This document shows, piece by piece, positions 44,512 through 54,700 of a stretch of DNA of 64,000 nucleotides. Origin of the DNA: Anaerolineae bacterium. Its GTDB lineage: Bacteria > Chloroflexota > Anaerolineae > Promineifilales > Promineifilaceae. A program made the position numbers and the translations under genes. The stretch is taken from positions 124,001 to 188,000 of the forward strand of contig JAMLHW010000009.1 in the NCBI GenBank assembly GCA_023954475.1, written 5' to 3'. The notes beneath the pieces were generated by a model, which was not told where the DNA came from, searched no databases, and saw only the letters and a program-made list of their open reading frames with translations. How positions within the stretch are numbered: the first letter of the stretch is position 1; every line of letters begins with the position of its first letter.

Positions 44512-45639
44512 ATGGCCCGCCGAGCAGTTTTTCCGTTTACCGCCATCGTCGGTCAAGACAAAATGAAACGCGCTCTGATTCTCAACGCGGTCAGCCCTCG
44601 CATCGGCGGGGTGCTGTTGCGTGGGGAGCGTGGTACAGCCAAGTCAACGGCTGCCCGTGCGCTGGCAGCGCTACTACCCGACATCGAAATTATCAAGGGC
44701 AGCCGCTTTAACAGTGATCCCAATCGGCCGAATCAGTGGAGCGATGAATGTGTCACCAAATTCAGCGACGGCAACTACGAAGTGATGATCCGACGGACCC
44801 CGTTCGTCGACCTGCCCGTCAGCGCCACCGAAGACCGGGTTGTCGGCACCCTTGACATCGAAAAAGCAATTCAATCCGGAGAAAAACACTTTGAACCCGG
44901 TGTACTGGCTTCAGCCAATCGCGGCATCCTGTACGTCGACGAAGTCAACTTACTCGATGACCATGTCGTCGATCTGCTCCTGGACTCTGCCGCCATGGGC
45001 ATCAACATTGTAGAACGCGAAGGCATCAGCTTCACCCACCCTGCCAAGTTTGTCTTGATCGGGAGCATGAATCCTGAAGAAGGGGATTTGAGACCCCAGC
45101 TTCTCGACCGGTTCGCTTTTTCCGTCAACATCGGCGGTCTGCTCGACACACGTCAGCGCGTCGAAATCATGGATCGCCGTCTCGGCTTTGAAATTGATCC
45201 CGACGGTTTCTGCGAAGAGTGGCAAGATCGCGAAGCTGAAATGTCAGAACGCATCGCCAAAGCCCGCGACATTGTCAACGATGTGCATCATACGCGGCGT
45301 GACCTACTCAAAATCGCCACATTGACCAGCCATTTCAAAGTCGACGGGCATCGCGGTGACCTCGTCATTTTACGTGGTGCTCAGGCTCATGCCGCCTTTC
45401 AGGGTCGCACACACATCACCGACGAAGATATCGCGCTTGCTGCCGAATTAGCCCTGCCCCATCGCATCAAGGGACGCCTGTTTGAAGATACCAGCGTGTC
45501 GGCGCAGCAATTGCAGGATTCTCTGCAACAGATCAGCGACAGCATGGAAAGCGGTGATGTCGAGCAGATCCAACAAGACGACCAGGAAACGGTCCCCAGT
45601 GACGTAAAAAAAAAGCCCTGGACGTGGACTCAGAAGTAG
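44512..45639 (+). CDS. chlI: Chelatase AAA+ ATPase subunit (ChlI-like; zero-frame product)
   Basis: 375 residues when read in the zero frame. AAA+ ATPase of the magnesium/cobalt chelatase family: Walker A G-E-R-G-T-A-K-S-T (38-46), Walker B I-L-Y-V-D-E-V-N-L-L (139-148), sensor 1 G-S-M-N-P-E-E-G, then D-R-F-A-F-S-V. The last 40 residues are acidic and end right after an A9 run, where the VWA part begins in the minus-one frame. With no chlorophyll genes in view, the likely partner is the CobN cobaltochelatase subunit of B12 synthesis. No cobN lies in the window. Confidence 0.93.
   Translation: MARRAVFPFTAIVGQDKMKRALILNAVSPRIGGVLLRGERGTAKSTAARALAALLPDIEIIKGSRFNSDPNRPNQWSDECVTKFSDGNYEVMIRRTPFVDLPVSATEDRVVGTLDIEKAIQSGEKHFEPGVLASANRGILYVDEVNLLDDHVVDLLLDSAAMGINIVEREGISFTHPAKFVLIGSMNPEEGDLRPQLLDRFAFSVNIGGLLDTRQRVEIMDRRLGFEIDPDGFCEEWQDREAEMSERIAKARDIVNDVHHTRRDLLKIATLTSHFKVDGHRGDLVILRGAQAHAAFQGRTHITDEDIALAAELALPHRIKGRLFEDTSVSAQQLQDSLQQISDSMESGDVEQIQQDDQETVPSDVKKKPWTWTQK
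45606..45615 (+). other. Candidate programmed -1 frameshift site (A9 run, A_AAA_AAG)
   Basis: Nine A residues (45606-45614) followed by G contain the dnaX-type slippery heptamer A_AAA_AAG in the zero frame. A -1 slip joins the acidic tail of ChlI to the VWA frame, which is closed by a TGA at 45600-45602 just before the run. The zero frame stops at 45637. No ribosome site precedes the first GTG (45624) of the second frame. A weak hairpin of seven pairs (near 45615-45650) could assist; a clear upstream SD-like stimulator is not seen. Confidence 0.7.
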
Positions 45640-46583
45640 AGGACGGGGCTGACGTTGCCGATACTGAAGCAGGCGCACAATCCGTTCCGACCACACCACA
45701 GCAAGGCAAATGGTGGGAAGGCGGTCAGAAAAAACAATCACAGCAGGAATTTGACGCCCGTCGTCTTGACACACCGCTCGACCGGTTGATGCGCAAGACG
45801 TCTGGACGTCGCTCTGTTACCAAGACCGACCGCAAGCGTGGACGCTATATTCAAGCCAAATTACCCAAGCCGGATCGCAAAGTAAGAGACCTCGCTTTTG
45901 ATGCCACCATTCGCGCTGCCGCTCCCTACCAGAGAGAACGCGATCGTTCACAAATGGCGCTGGCGCTGCGCAGGAGCGATTTGCGCGAAAAAGTACGCGT
46001 GCGTCGTTCGGCCAATCTGATTTTGTTCGCTGTCGATGCCAGTTGGAGCATGGCGGTGTCTGAGCGCATGGAAGCAACAAAAGGGGCGATCATGTCGCTG
46101 CTGACTGATGCTTACCAGCGCCGCGATCGTGTGGGGCTGATCGTCTTTCACAAAAACGATGCCCACCTTGTCCTGCCACCGACCAACTCTGTTCAACTTG
46201 CTAAAGATGCGCTGGAAGACATCGCTGTAGGCGGTAAAACACCGCTATCGGCCGGTTTGATGATGGCGTTGGAAGTGTTCCGCAAGGAAGCATACACACA
46301 TCCGGATGTGATGCCAATGTTGATCTTGCTGACGGACGGTGCCGGCAACGTGAGCTTGGGCGATTTGCCACCGCAACCGGAAGCGCACCGCATTGCCGGC
46401 ATGATCAAAGAGATGGGCGTGCGTTCTATTGTCATCAATATGGAACATCCGGCATTTGATCAGGGGCTAGCCCAATTGCTGGCTGACAAGCTGGACGGAC
46501 CATGTCATACGCTGGAGGATTTGCGCGCTGAAACGCTGTATCAAACTGTGGTCAGCGAACTAGACCACAAACCACGCCGCTAA
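45624..46583 (+). CDS. chlD: Chelatase VWA subunit (ChlD-like), probably made as a ChlI-ChlD fusion by frameshift
   Basis: The second frame gives 319 residues from the GTG at 45624, though translation probably enters by the -1 shift at 45606-45614 to give one protein of about 690 residues with AAA+, acidic linker and VWA parts, the normal plan of ChlD. The linker stays acidic on both sides of the junction. The VWA domain (about 125-310) has the MIDAS set F-A-V-D-A-S-W-S-M, a Thr in G-K-T-P-L-S-A-G-L, and L-L-T-D-G-A-G-N. A -1 frameshift in chlD-type genes, yielding both small and medium subunits, has been described for cobalamin producers. Confidence 0.85.
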   Translation: MDSEVEDGADVADTEAGAQSVPTTPQQGKWWEGGQKKQSQQEFDARRLDTPLDRLMRKTSGRRSVTKTDRKRGRYIQAKLPKPDRKVRDLAFDATIRAAAPYQRERDRSQMALALRRSDLREKVRVRRSANLILFAVDASWSMAVSERMEATKGAIMSLLTDAYQRRDRVGLIVFHKNDAHLVLPPTNSVQLAKDALEDIAVGGKTPLSAGLMMALEVFRKEAYTHPDVMPMLILLTDGAGNVSLGDLPPQPEAHRIAGMIKEMGVRSIVINMEHPAFDQGLAQLLADKLDGPCHTLEDLRAETLYQTVVSELDHKPRR

Positions 46584-46589
46584 ACAGAA

Positions 46590-46615
46590 AGGGCGTGACT
46601 AATTGGCCGCGCCCT
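46590..46615. terminator. Hairpin between convergent chlD and dnaN
   Basis: AGGGCGTG (46590-46597) pairs with CGCGCCCT (46608-46615), eight pairs with one G-U and a 10-nt loop. It starts 7 bp after the chlD stop and is suited to end transcription from both sides. Confidence 0.5.
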
Positions 46616-46670
46616 CGTTCTACCACCCACGTTTCACCCTTTGTTAAGCTATCGTTGTTGTAGTAAGCCG

Positions 46671-47801
46671 TTATCGGCCGAAATGCATTGGCATAATGAT
46701 ATGCGTAAACTTCTCGCTGCCGACGGGTTTAATCACGCCGGGTTCTGTCGCTGTCGTCGTCTCCAGCGCCACCTGCGGCGTATCAATGACATTGAGTACA
46801 TCTGTCAAATACTTGACATTAAATGCGATTGAAATGCCATCTCCATCGACATTGGCATCGATCACTGCTTCATTGTTACCCGTTTCCGCACTGGTTGCTG
46901 AAATAACCGCTTGCGGAGGTGTCAACTCATCGCCGGGTTCGACATGCAAACGCGCCGTATGACTGGATTCACGTGCAAAAATATCGGCCGTTTTGCTTGC
47001 GTTGAGCAATGCCATCGTACTGAACACTGTCCGCGTCGTATACTTCGTCGGGATAATAGGCGTAAAGTCGGGGAAATCGCCATTGATCAATTGACTGACA
47101 ATGACGATATTTTCTAGACGAAAGATGATTTGTTTGCGTTTTTCGGGCAATAGCAGTTCCACAATTTGATCATCGTCAGATATGACACGGGCGACCTCAC
47201 TGAGGGTACGAGCGGGCACAATTATCGTGCCTTTTTGGCTGTGGGCAGGGATTTCGGCCGAACGGACAGACAAGCGAAACGCATCAGTCGCAGCCATACG
47301 CAGCTGATTGCCTTCAAATGCCATCATGACCCCGGTGAGAATTGGCCGCGTATCATCCGTTGCCGCAGCAAACGCGACCTGCTGAATCATGCGTTTGAAG
47401 CCACCTGCTCCGATACGAACGCCATCTGCGCCGTCTGCTTCAGGCGTCAACGGAAACTCCTGTGCGTCAATTCCTTTGATGTTGGCTTCCGTGCGACCAC
47501 ATGCCACATGTACCGCTTGCGTCTCTTGCGATAATTCCAGTTCAACGCGCGCTTGTGGCAAGGCGCTGACCAAATCGCTAAACGTACGAGCCGGTATGGT
47601 GATGGCCCCTTCTTCTTCGACTGTCGCATCGATCCAGCACGTAATAACGATCTCCAAATTGGTAGCCGACAGCTTTAGGCGTCCATTGTCGGTTGCCACA
47701 AGGACATTGGCTAGCACCGGGAGTGTGGAACGTGTGCTAACAGCACGCGCTACAATTCCCAGACCTCGGGCCAGATTTTCTTGTAAAATGGAAACCTTCA
47801 T
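46671..47801 (-). CDS. dnaN: DNA polymerase III sliding clamp (beta subunit)
   Basis: 376 residues from the ATG at 47801, which has GGAGAG seven bases upstream; an in-frame extension to 47882 has no site and does not fit the family. Three clamp domains are seen, beginning M-K-V-S-I-L-Q-E-N-L, with S-T-R-S-T-L-P-V-L-A-N-V-L-V in domain I, T-D-A-F-R-L-S-V-R in domain II and the ending I-M-P-M-H-F with G-R in place of the usual L-R-L. The last point is a small variation in the pocket-lining tail. It stands alone, not beside dnaA or recF, which suggests an extra or relocated copy, or simply this lineage's layout. Confidence 0.94.
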   Translation of the reverse strand: MKVSILQENLARGLGIVARAVSTRSTLPVLANVLVATDNGRLKLSATNLEIVITCWIDATVEEEGAITIPARTFSDLVSALPQARVELELSQETQAVHVACGRTEANIKGIDAQEFPLTPEADGADGVRIGAGGFKRMIQQVAFAAATDDTRPILTGVMMAFEGNQLRMAATDAFRLSVRSAEIPAHSQKGTIIVPARTLSEVARVISDDDQIVELLLPEKRKQIIFRLENIVIVSQLINGDFPDFTPIIPTKYTTRTVFSTMALLNASKTADIFARESSHTARLHVEPGDELTPPQAVISATSAETGNNEAVIDANVDGDGISIAFNVKYLTDVLNVIDTPQVALETTTATEPGVIKPVGSEKFTHIIMPMHFGR

Positions 47802-47948
47802 AGCAACTCTCCAAAAGTTTTGTTGTACTATCCCGCATAGGGAGCATAAACCTAGTATAGCGAAAGGTCGGCCGAACGGCAATAGTACGCTCTATTTTTC
47901 GGCATTCGCCCAAGGTCAATGTGCGGCAGCACGTGATCAGCGATCAAA

Positions 47949-48479
47949 TCAAGGGGCAGTATGCAAAACGTGATATGTCGTGATGGCAGCGGCTACATGA
48001 ACATTGAGCGAGCGACCTTTGCCATACATGGGCAAAAACACGGCAGCATCGCAAGCCGCTAATGTCGTTTTTGTAATACCATGATCTTCATGACCAACGA
48101 CGAGGCAAACGCGCTCGCGAAAATTAAACTCATAATATGGCACTGCACCGGTAGCGAGTTCAACGGCCACTATCTGATAACCACCGTCACGCAGTTGGGC
48201 AATTGCAGTCAACGGGTCTTTCTCGTAGCGCCAATTGAGACGTGTGTGCTTGTTGCGGGCAATCTTGTCGATTGTCGGATGCGGGGGTGTCGGGGTTATG
48301 CCAGTCAGGACGAGTTCGGATACATCTGCACCGTCAGCCATTCGTATGATGGAGCCGACGTTGGCGGGATATTCAACACTTTGTAACAAGAGGGCGACTA
48401 TGCGCTTCGGCCGATACACACGCTTATAATCCCGCAAAAATCGCTTCAACTCCGTTCCAATCAATGGTTTCATCGACAT
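47949..48479 (-). CDS. SpoU/TrmH-family RNA 2'-O-methyltransferase
   Basis: 176 residues, a compact SPOUT enzyme: S-V-E-Y-P-A-N-V-G-S-I-I-R-M-A-D-G (motif 1), C-L-V-V-G-H-E-D-H-G-I (motif 2) and L-P-M-Y-G-K-G-R-S-L-N-V-H-V-A-A-A (motif 3). It lacks the L30e-like RNA-binding extension, like tRNA enzymes of the TrmL/TrmH type. It is the second SpoU protein in the window (the other at 23560) and has no zinc-ribbon segment. Confidence 0.88.
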   Translation of the reverse strand: MSMKPLIGTELKRFLRDYKRVYRPKRIVALLLQSVEYPANVGSIIRMADGADVSELVLTGITPTPPHPTIDKIARNKHTRLNWRYEKDPLTAIAQLRDGGYQIVAVELATGAVPYYEFNFRERVCLVVGHEDHGITKTTLAACDAAVFLPMYGKGRSLNVHVAAAITTYHVLHTAP

Positions 48480-48489
48480 TGTGTATAAC

Positions 48490-48530
48490 GAAAAACAGGG
48501 TTACGAACCAACTACGGCTCATAACCCTGT
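48490..48530 (-). terminator. Intrinsic terminator behind the subtilase/peptide unit
   Basis: On the minus strand ACAGGGTTA pairs with TAACCCTGT (arms 48522-48530 and 48495-48503), nine pairs or more, followed by TTTTTCG. It closes transcription coming from the subtilase and the short peptide before the SpoU gene begins. Confidence 0.75.
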
Positions 48531-48557
48531 CCTTTTAAGCTTCTAATCGCGCTTGAA

Positions 48558-48653
48558 CTATGATACAGCTTGCGCTGTGCCTAATTCTTCGCGAATCTGC
48601 TCATCAGAAAAAGTTGTCACAACGGGCGATTCGTACACTTTCGTGTTTTCCAT
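48558..48653 (-). CDS. 31-residue peptide, RiPP-precursor-like
   Basis: ATG at 48653, stop TAG at 48558, with a strong GGAGAG site six bases ahead. The peptide begins M-E-N-T-K-V-Y-E-S-P-V-V and ends E-E-L-G-T-A-Q-A-V-S. The Y-x-x-P element near the N-terminus is the one recognised by PqqD-like leader-binding domains in lasso-peptide precursors, and the E/D-rich middle with a short Gly-containing tail fits a leader-core plan. It lies 72 nt behind the large subtilase on the same strand, and a terminator follows, so the two share a transcript. No maturation enzyme is seen nearby. It could instead be an unrelated small protein. Confidence 0.6.
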   Translation of the reverse strand: MENTKVYESPVVTTFSDEQIREELGTAQAVS

Positions 48654-48725
48654 TTTTCTCTCCGTCTATCACAATTCCAGACTGACTCCGAGCAAGCCCG
48701 GAGCCAGACTGAATTGAGATCATAA

Positions 48726-51700
48726 CTATGCCTTGCGGCGATTGACAAACGCAGCGCCAAGCAGGGCCACAGCCAGGACAGCGACCAACACCAACGGCAA
48801 CGCCGTGCTGCTGCCACCACCAAAGCCAGACAAACCAGCCGAAGTCGGCGCTTGCGTCACCGCTTCCACCGGGCCATGGGCAAACGTCGTGCCATCCGTC
48901 GCCACCGCTTCTACCCAGTAGTAGAAGATACCGGCACCGACCGCACTGTCCGTGAAGCTGTACGACGCACCGGCACCAGCCGACGCCGTACTCGCAATCA
49001 ACGCACCGTTCACCATCTCACCCAGCGCATCGGCCGACACACTGCGATAGACATTGAAGCCCGCATTCGCCACTTCCGCAGCCGTCTCCCAGGCCACCGT
49101 CACCGACCCGTCCGCATTCACCGTCGCGCTCAGGTCCGCCATCTCGACAGCCGTCGGCGGTTCCTCAACCCACAGTTGCAGCAAGACCGTCACCAACGGA
49201 TTCTGGGGGTCATTGCTCTCGACACACAACGTGCCTTCATACTCACCCGGCAGCAAACCGGTCGAGTCAAACGTCACCGTCACCGTGTCACTGCCCATCG
49301 CCGGCGTCGTGCCCATATCCGGTGCAACCGATGCCCAGCTGATGTCCGAAGCCACGTCACAGACGTCTGCCATCGGCGGTGTCGTATCACCCGTCACATT
49401 CATGACGATGTGCATGCCTGGGAAGCCCAAAGCAGCTGTATCCAGCGGTTCCGGTACGCCACAGGCAGCTGCGGCCAGATAGCTCGGGCCCGTCTGTCCG
49501 TCCGGATTGGAGCCGATGAAGAAGCTGTTACCCGTCGTCTGCCCATCCGGTGTGAAGATTTCTACCACCAGCATTGAGCCGGCCGGAGCGGTTCCCATTA
49601 CCGGTGTTGACCACAGGCTCAGGGATTGATCACTTACCATCGTGCTTGTGCTGCCAATCGGCGTCAGATTGCCGAAGGTCAACGGGGCATTCGGATCAGT
49701 GAGGATATACAGATTGACGTCTATCGGTTGGCTACCTGTCGCGCCAAGTGCTTGCTCGACACCGATTTCAACCTCGGTAACGTCAAAGTCATCTGTAATA
49801 CCATACGACATCAGATCGAATACACGCAGATAGCTGTTGTCCGTGTGCAGACCACCGGCGTTGCAGGAGACTGAGTTGAACTGAACGATGTTGTTCGTAG
49901 CCGACTGAGTAATCGTAACCAGATCGCGGTTAGCCTGGCTTTCAGGTGTCGCGCGAACGCCGGTATCTGTACCCGCAGCAGTGAAGCTTGCATCGCCAAT
50001 TGCAGTACCATCAATACCCTTTGCATTCAAAGTAGCAACGGTGCGACCAGCGGAGACTGGCCCCATTGGGAACGCCGCATCTTCGTAGATGTTCCAGTCG
50101 AGGTCGGCATCACCCAGGTTGTTGATGTTGAACGTCTCATCGTTGGTCGTGTTCGTCTGTTGTGACGAGTGGACCGTGTCCGGGTCGACTTCGATGATCG
50201 GTCCGACACCGGCATCAGCACAGGTCAGCGACACGTCGTCGACTTGCGCCCACCAGTCCCAGCCCAGGCCGGCATAGCGGAAGCGCACGAGGACGTTGGC
50301 GTTGCCGCCATAGCTGCTCAGGTCAACGGAGGCGATTTCGTTGTGGTCACTGTTCCACGACAGTTCGCTCGTCCAGGTGGCACCGCCGTCAGTGGAGACT
50401 TCCACCGAGAACATGTCGCCGCCGGACGCGTCGATGTCGTTGTAGTTGACCGCAAAGTCGAGTGAAACGGAGTTGTATCCGCTCAGGTCGATGGCGTTGG
50501 TCACCAGCGAGGTGTCGTACGGATCGCCGGGGACGTTGGTCTCGTCGGAGTCAGCACAGGCTGCTTCGCCGCTGCCCAATGTCTGGTTGCCGCCGTTGTC
50601 GCACGCTGCCAGGTCGTCAGTTGTCGACCAGTAGACGGTGCCGAACGGGGTGTCAACCGACCAGCTTGCCGGCAGACCGCTTTCGAACGCGATTGGGTCA
50701 ATGTTACACGCCAGGTCTCCACCACCTGCACCTGCATCCACGATCAGTTCAACTGGAACTTCAACCAGTGGTTGAGCTGCATCGTTGCTTTCAACACACA
50801 GGGTGCCATTGTACGTGCCTTCAGCCAATCCGGTCGAGTCGAATGTTACATCAACTGGCGTGCTGCTATTACCAGCAGTTGAACCTGAGGTCGGATTGAC
50901 GCTAACCCACGGGATGTCGCTAGACAAATCACAGGTACCGGCTACTTGCTCAATGAGGCTCATATCGTCATAGTAGACAGATGTGCCCGTATTGGCGAAC
51001 AGGTCAACCGCGCCTATGGAAGTGATACCACCACCGGAGACACCGTCAGACCAGGAACCGGAGTAGAGCAATTGGTTATCGTAGTAGAATTCCTGGAAGT
51101 CGTTTACCAGGTCGATTTCCACACGTAGCTCTACCCATTGATCACGAATCAACGGCAACTGTGAGCCGGCTCCAATACCATCGGCAAGAACAAGGTTCGT
51201 GTCGCCGTTCATATGGACCTGAACAGACCAGTTATTTGACGCGCCGGCATCATCGTACTGATTGAGCAAGATGAAGAACGAGTCACCGGTCATGTTACCC
51301 GGGACATACTGGTATGCAGTATAGGTCCAGAACCCGTCATCAACACTGTACTCGTGAACAAGGTCAGCGGCGCCAACAATATCCACAGAATTAGGTGCAC
51401 TCAGAGCTTGTGCATCCGTTGTCGATGCGGAAGCAGCCGGATCGTTGAACCAACCTTTCCAGCCACCAACGCCGTGCAAATCCTGACCAGTAGCATAACT
51501 ATCGAAGTTATCCATCCAGTCGACGAAGTTACGCGTGGCACCGGCATCCTCGTAGATCGACCAGTCAAGCGTCTGATCACCGACATTGCCGACATTCAGG
51601 GTCTGCATAGTCGTGGTATCTGGCGCTTGTGTCGCGGAGAGTAGAGCCGGATCAAGTACGATGCTGGGCGGTGTACCTGAACCAGACGGTATGATGGCAA

Positions 51701-54700
51701 TTGGCATGTGGGCTGCGAGAACATCACCGCCGCCACCACCAGTGCCGACCGTACCTTCAATAACGAAGGGGAAACCTTGCTGCGTCGCTGAACCAGTATC
51801 GTTGGCAGGGGCCCACGCATTAGTACCGGCAAGGGACTGCAAACCATTACCTGTCGTCGTTTGACCATTGATGGTGATCGGTGGTGCCCATGGGCCAGAT
51901 GCCAAAGTGCCGTCAGTTTGCCAGGCGAGCCAGTAATTGCCGGCAGGCAAGCTTATTGCACCCAGACCAACAGTCGTCGCCATAATCGGACGTGCGGTGT
52001 TACCGGCACTGGTCTCCGAGTCACGATAAATACCGGACCAAACACTGGCATCGATGCCACTACCGGAGTAAATCATCGTACCACCGGCACCGGGTTGACC
52101 ATCATACAGTATCCAGTTGACATCGGTCATCGTCGATGTTGTGGTTGAATTGGTCTGATAGGCAAAGAATGTCACACTGTCGAGCGTCCAGCCTTCAGCA
52201 TCGGAAACGGTAAAGTCATCAGCGACCCAGTTATCATTGAGAACCTGATGGCCGAAACCAAGGGTGGTCATACCCAAGCTGCTTTGAAGACGACTGGCAT
52301 CAGCACCACCACCGCCGCAACCGGCGCAGTTGACCAATGGACCATTGTCATACAGCACTGCTGATGGAGCTTGCCATATTTCAACACCTGCCGGAGGCAG
52401 AACGTTATTGGCACCTGCGTTATCAGTAACTTCGTCGGTCCAAGTGTCCGGTGTACTGGCAGCAGTTGTTTCAGGAGCGGAAATCGGTGCCCGGGCAGGA
52501 GCCGGATCGAGGTTCAGCTGAGCAAAGGCCCAGCTTCCTGCTGGCAAGCCGCTTCCATCAACTTCAATTGTCAGTTCCTGGGTTGCGCCTGGAGCCAGCG
52601 TAAAGTTGCTAGGAGTCACCGAGCCGGTCATACCTACAGGCATTACCAGTGATGCATCCCACTCTTGTGTCGTATCGAGGACGCTTTGTACCGTCCGTGT
52701 CCAACTACAGGAGCCGGCGCAGTCACTGTTCTGCATGCTGGCAACGTTCAATGCAGCCGGATCGCCACCAAGTATTGGATTGGCAGCTATGAAGTTGGCG
52801 GTGGTCTCGTTCAAGGTCAAACCGGCGACGGCTGCCTTGTTAACACGTACGCTACCAGCGCCTTGATCAAACGCATCGGCCGGTGTTGATCCGTCTTCTT
52901 TGACCACCGTGGCATTCACGGCTGACATCATGATAGCCGATTTGATTTGATGCGGTGTCCAGTCAGGATGTACCTCAGCCATGAGCGCGCCGGCACCGGC
53001 TGCATGGGGGCTGGACATCGATGTACCTTGCAGGTAATCGTATTCCGGAGGGCTTTCTGGATGACCAACACCACCGTCGGCGACAGCCGCCAGAATGGTA
53101 ACGCCTGGAGCAGTTACGTTAGGCTTCAAGACATCAAAAGTATTATTGGGCCCACGCGAACTGAAGTCAGCCATAATGTCGCCATTGGCCGGATCGAGAT
53201 CCGTACCGAGGAACCCTTCAATTTCAGCTGTCAGAGAACCAACCGGATTGGCTGCAAGCCAGGCACGCAGTTGGTCACCATTGGTATCACCGACGTGAAC
53301 GGCCGGCAAGAAGTGGCGATCTCCGGCGATAGATTCACCCTGAGCATCGACATTAGCCAGCACAAAGCCACCAGCACCACCGGCGAGGACGTTGGCACCC
53401 TTGTCAACACGCGCAATCGTACCGCGGTCGCAGACAACGATTTCACCATTTGTCCACGTTCCAGGGGGGAATGGATTGAGGCATTGCTCTGGGTTGGGAT
53501 CGCCGTTGCTGAAGTCACCAGCATAAACGATGGGAGCCGGGCCATAACCGTCGGTGATGCCGGCACCGTTCATATCAGCAGGTGCTGCGCCACCGGCCAT
53601 GTTGATTAGGCGGTTAGGATACGTGCGGTTGTGGGTTGAAGCTGCTGTCGTATTAACCCAGGGGGAGACATGGGCAACTGTACCAGGGGTTGGCCCACTG
53701 TTACCGGCAGAAGCTGACACAAACACGCCCAAGTCTGAAAGGTTCAGGAATCCCAATTCGACTGCATCGTTGTAGGGATTCGAACCACCGGAAATGGAGT
53801 AGTTGAGTGCGCGAATGTTTGCGCCGTCAACCATGATGTTCATGGCTACAATGTCGGGTGCTGCAGCCAGAGCTGCACCTGAGCAAGATTGTCCACCGTT
53901 TGAACTACATACGTCATAGGTGATCAGGTTAGCATGCGGGGCCACACCAGAAATCTGCGAAACCAGATCTCCTGTCAATGCGGGCGCCTCAACGACAGCA
54001 TCAACAAAGTTACCGCTGGTTGTGCTGGCTGTATGGCTGCCATGACCATTTTCGTCTTCACCATTGGGAAGCGTCGGGCTGCCATTCAACACGTCATATG
54101 CACCGATTAGCTTGCTGTTGCAGGTGGCATTGGGATCGTATTGTTCCACGTTTGTGGGGTCACAGGCACCGAGGTAAACGCCATCGCCTAACGGATTGGT
54201 GATGGTGTAACCAAATTTGTCGGTTGCGGCAAATGAAATGTGGTCGTAGTTGACACCAGAGTCGAGCACGGCGATGACTACACCGTCCCCGAGGGCTTCC
54301 ATGCCGGTTGCCGTGCCATCCCACACTTCGTTTGCTCCAATCCAGGTTGGACCGGCGTCAGTGAGGATTTCTTGATCTACTGCACGCTCTATGTGAGTTA
54401 CAGCAGGGTTTGACACCAATGCGACGGCTTCATCGGGTTCGAGCACCATGATGACGCCGTTGAGTGCATATTGCATGGTGGTGACGACATCGATGTTTCG
54501 GCCGAATTGCGTCTCGATGCCGTTTACAAAATCATTTTGCTGTGCCTGGAGATACCCGGCATAGGCCAATGCTGCATCAGCACTGGAACGTGCCGGAGCC
54601 AGACCCTGAACACCGCCAGTATAAACGGCGGCCGCTGGTTCATCCAATAAAACGATATATTCGGCCGCGCCGCTTGTATTCGCTTCATGGTTTATGACAG

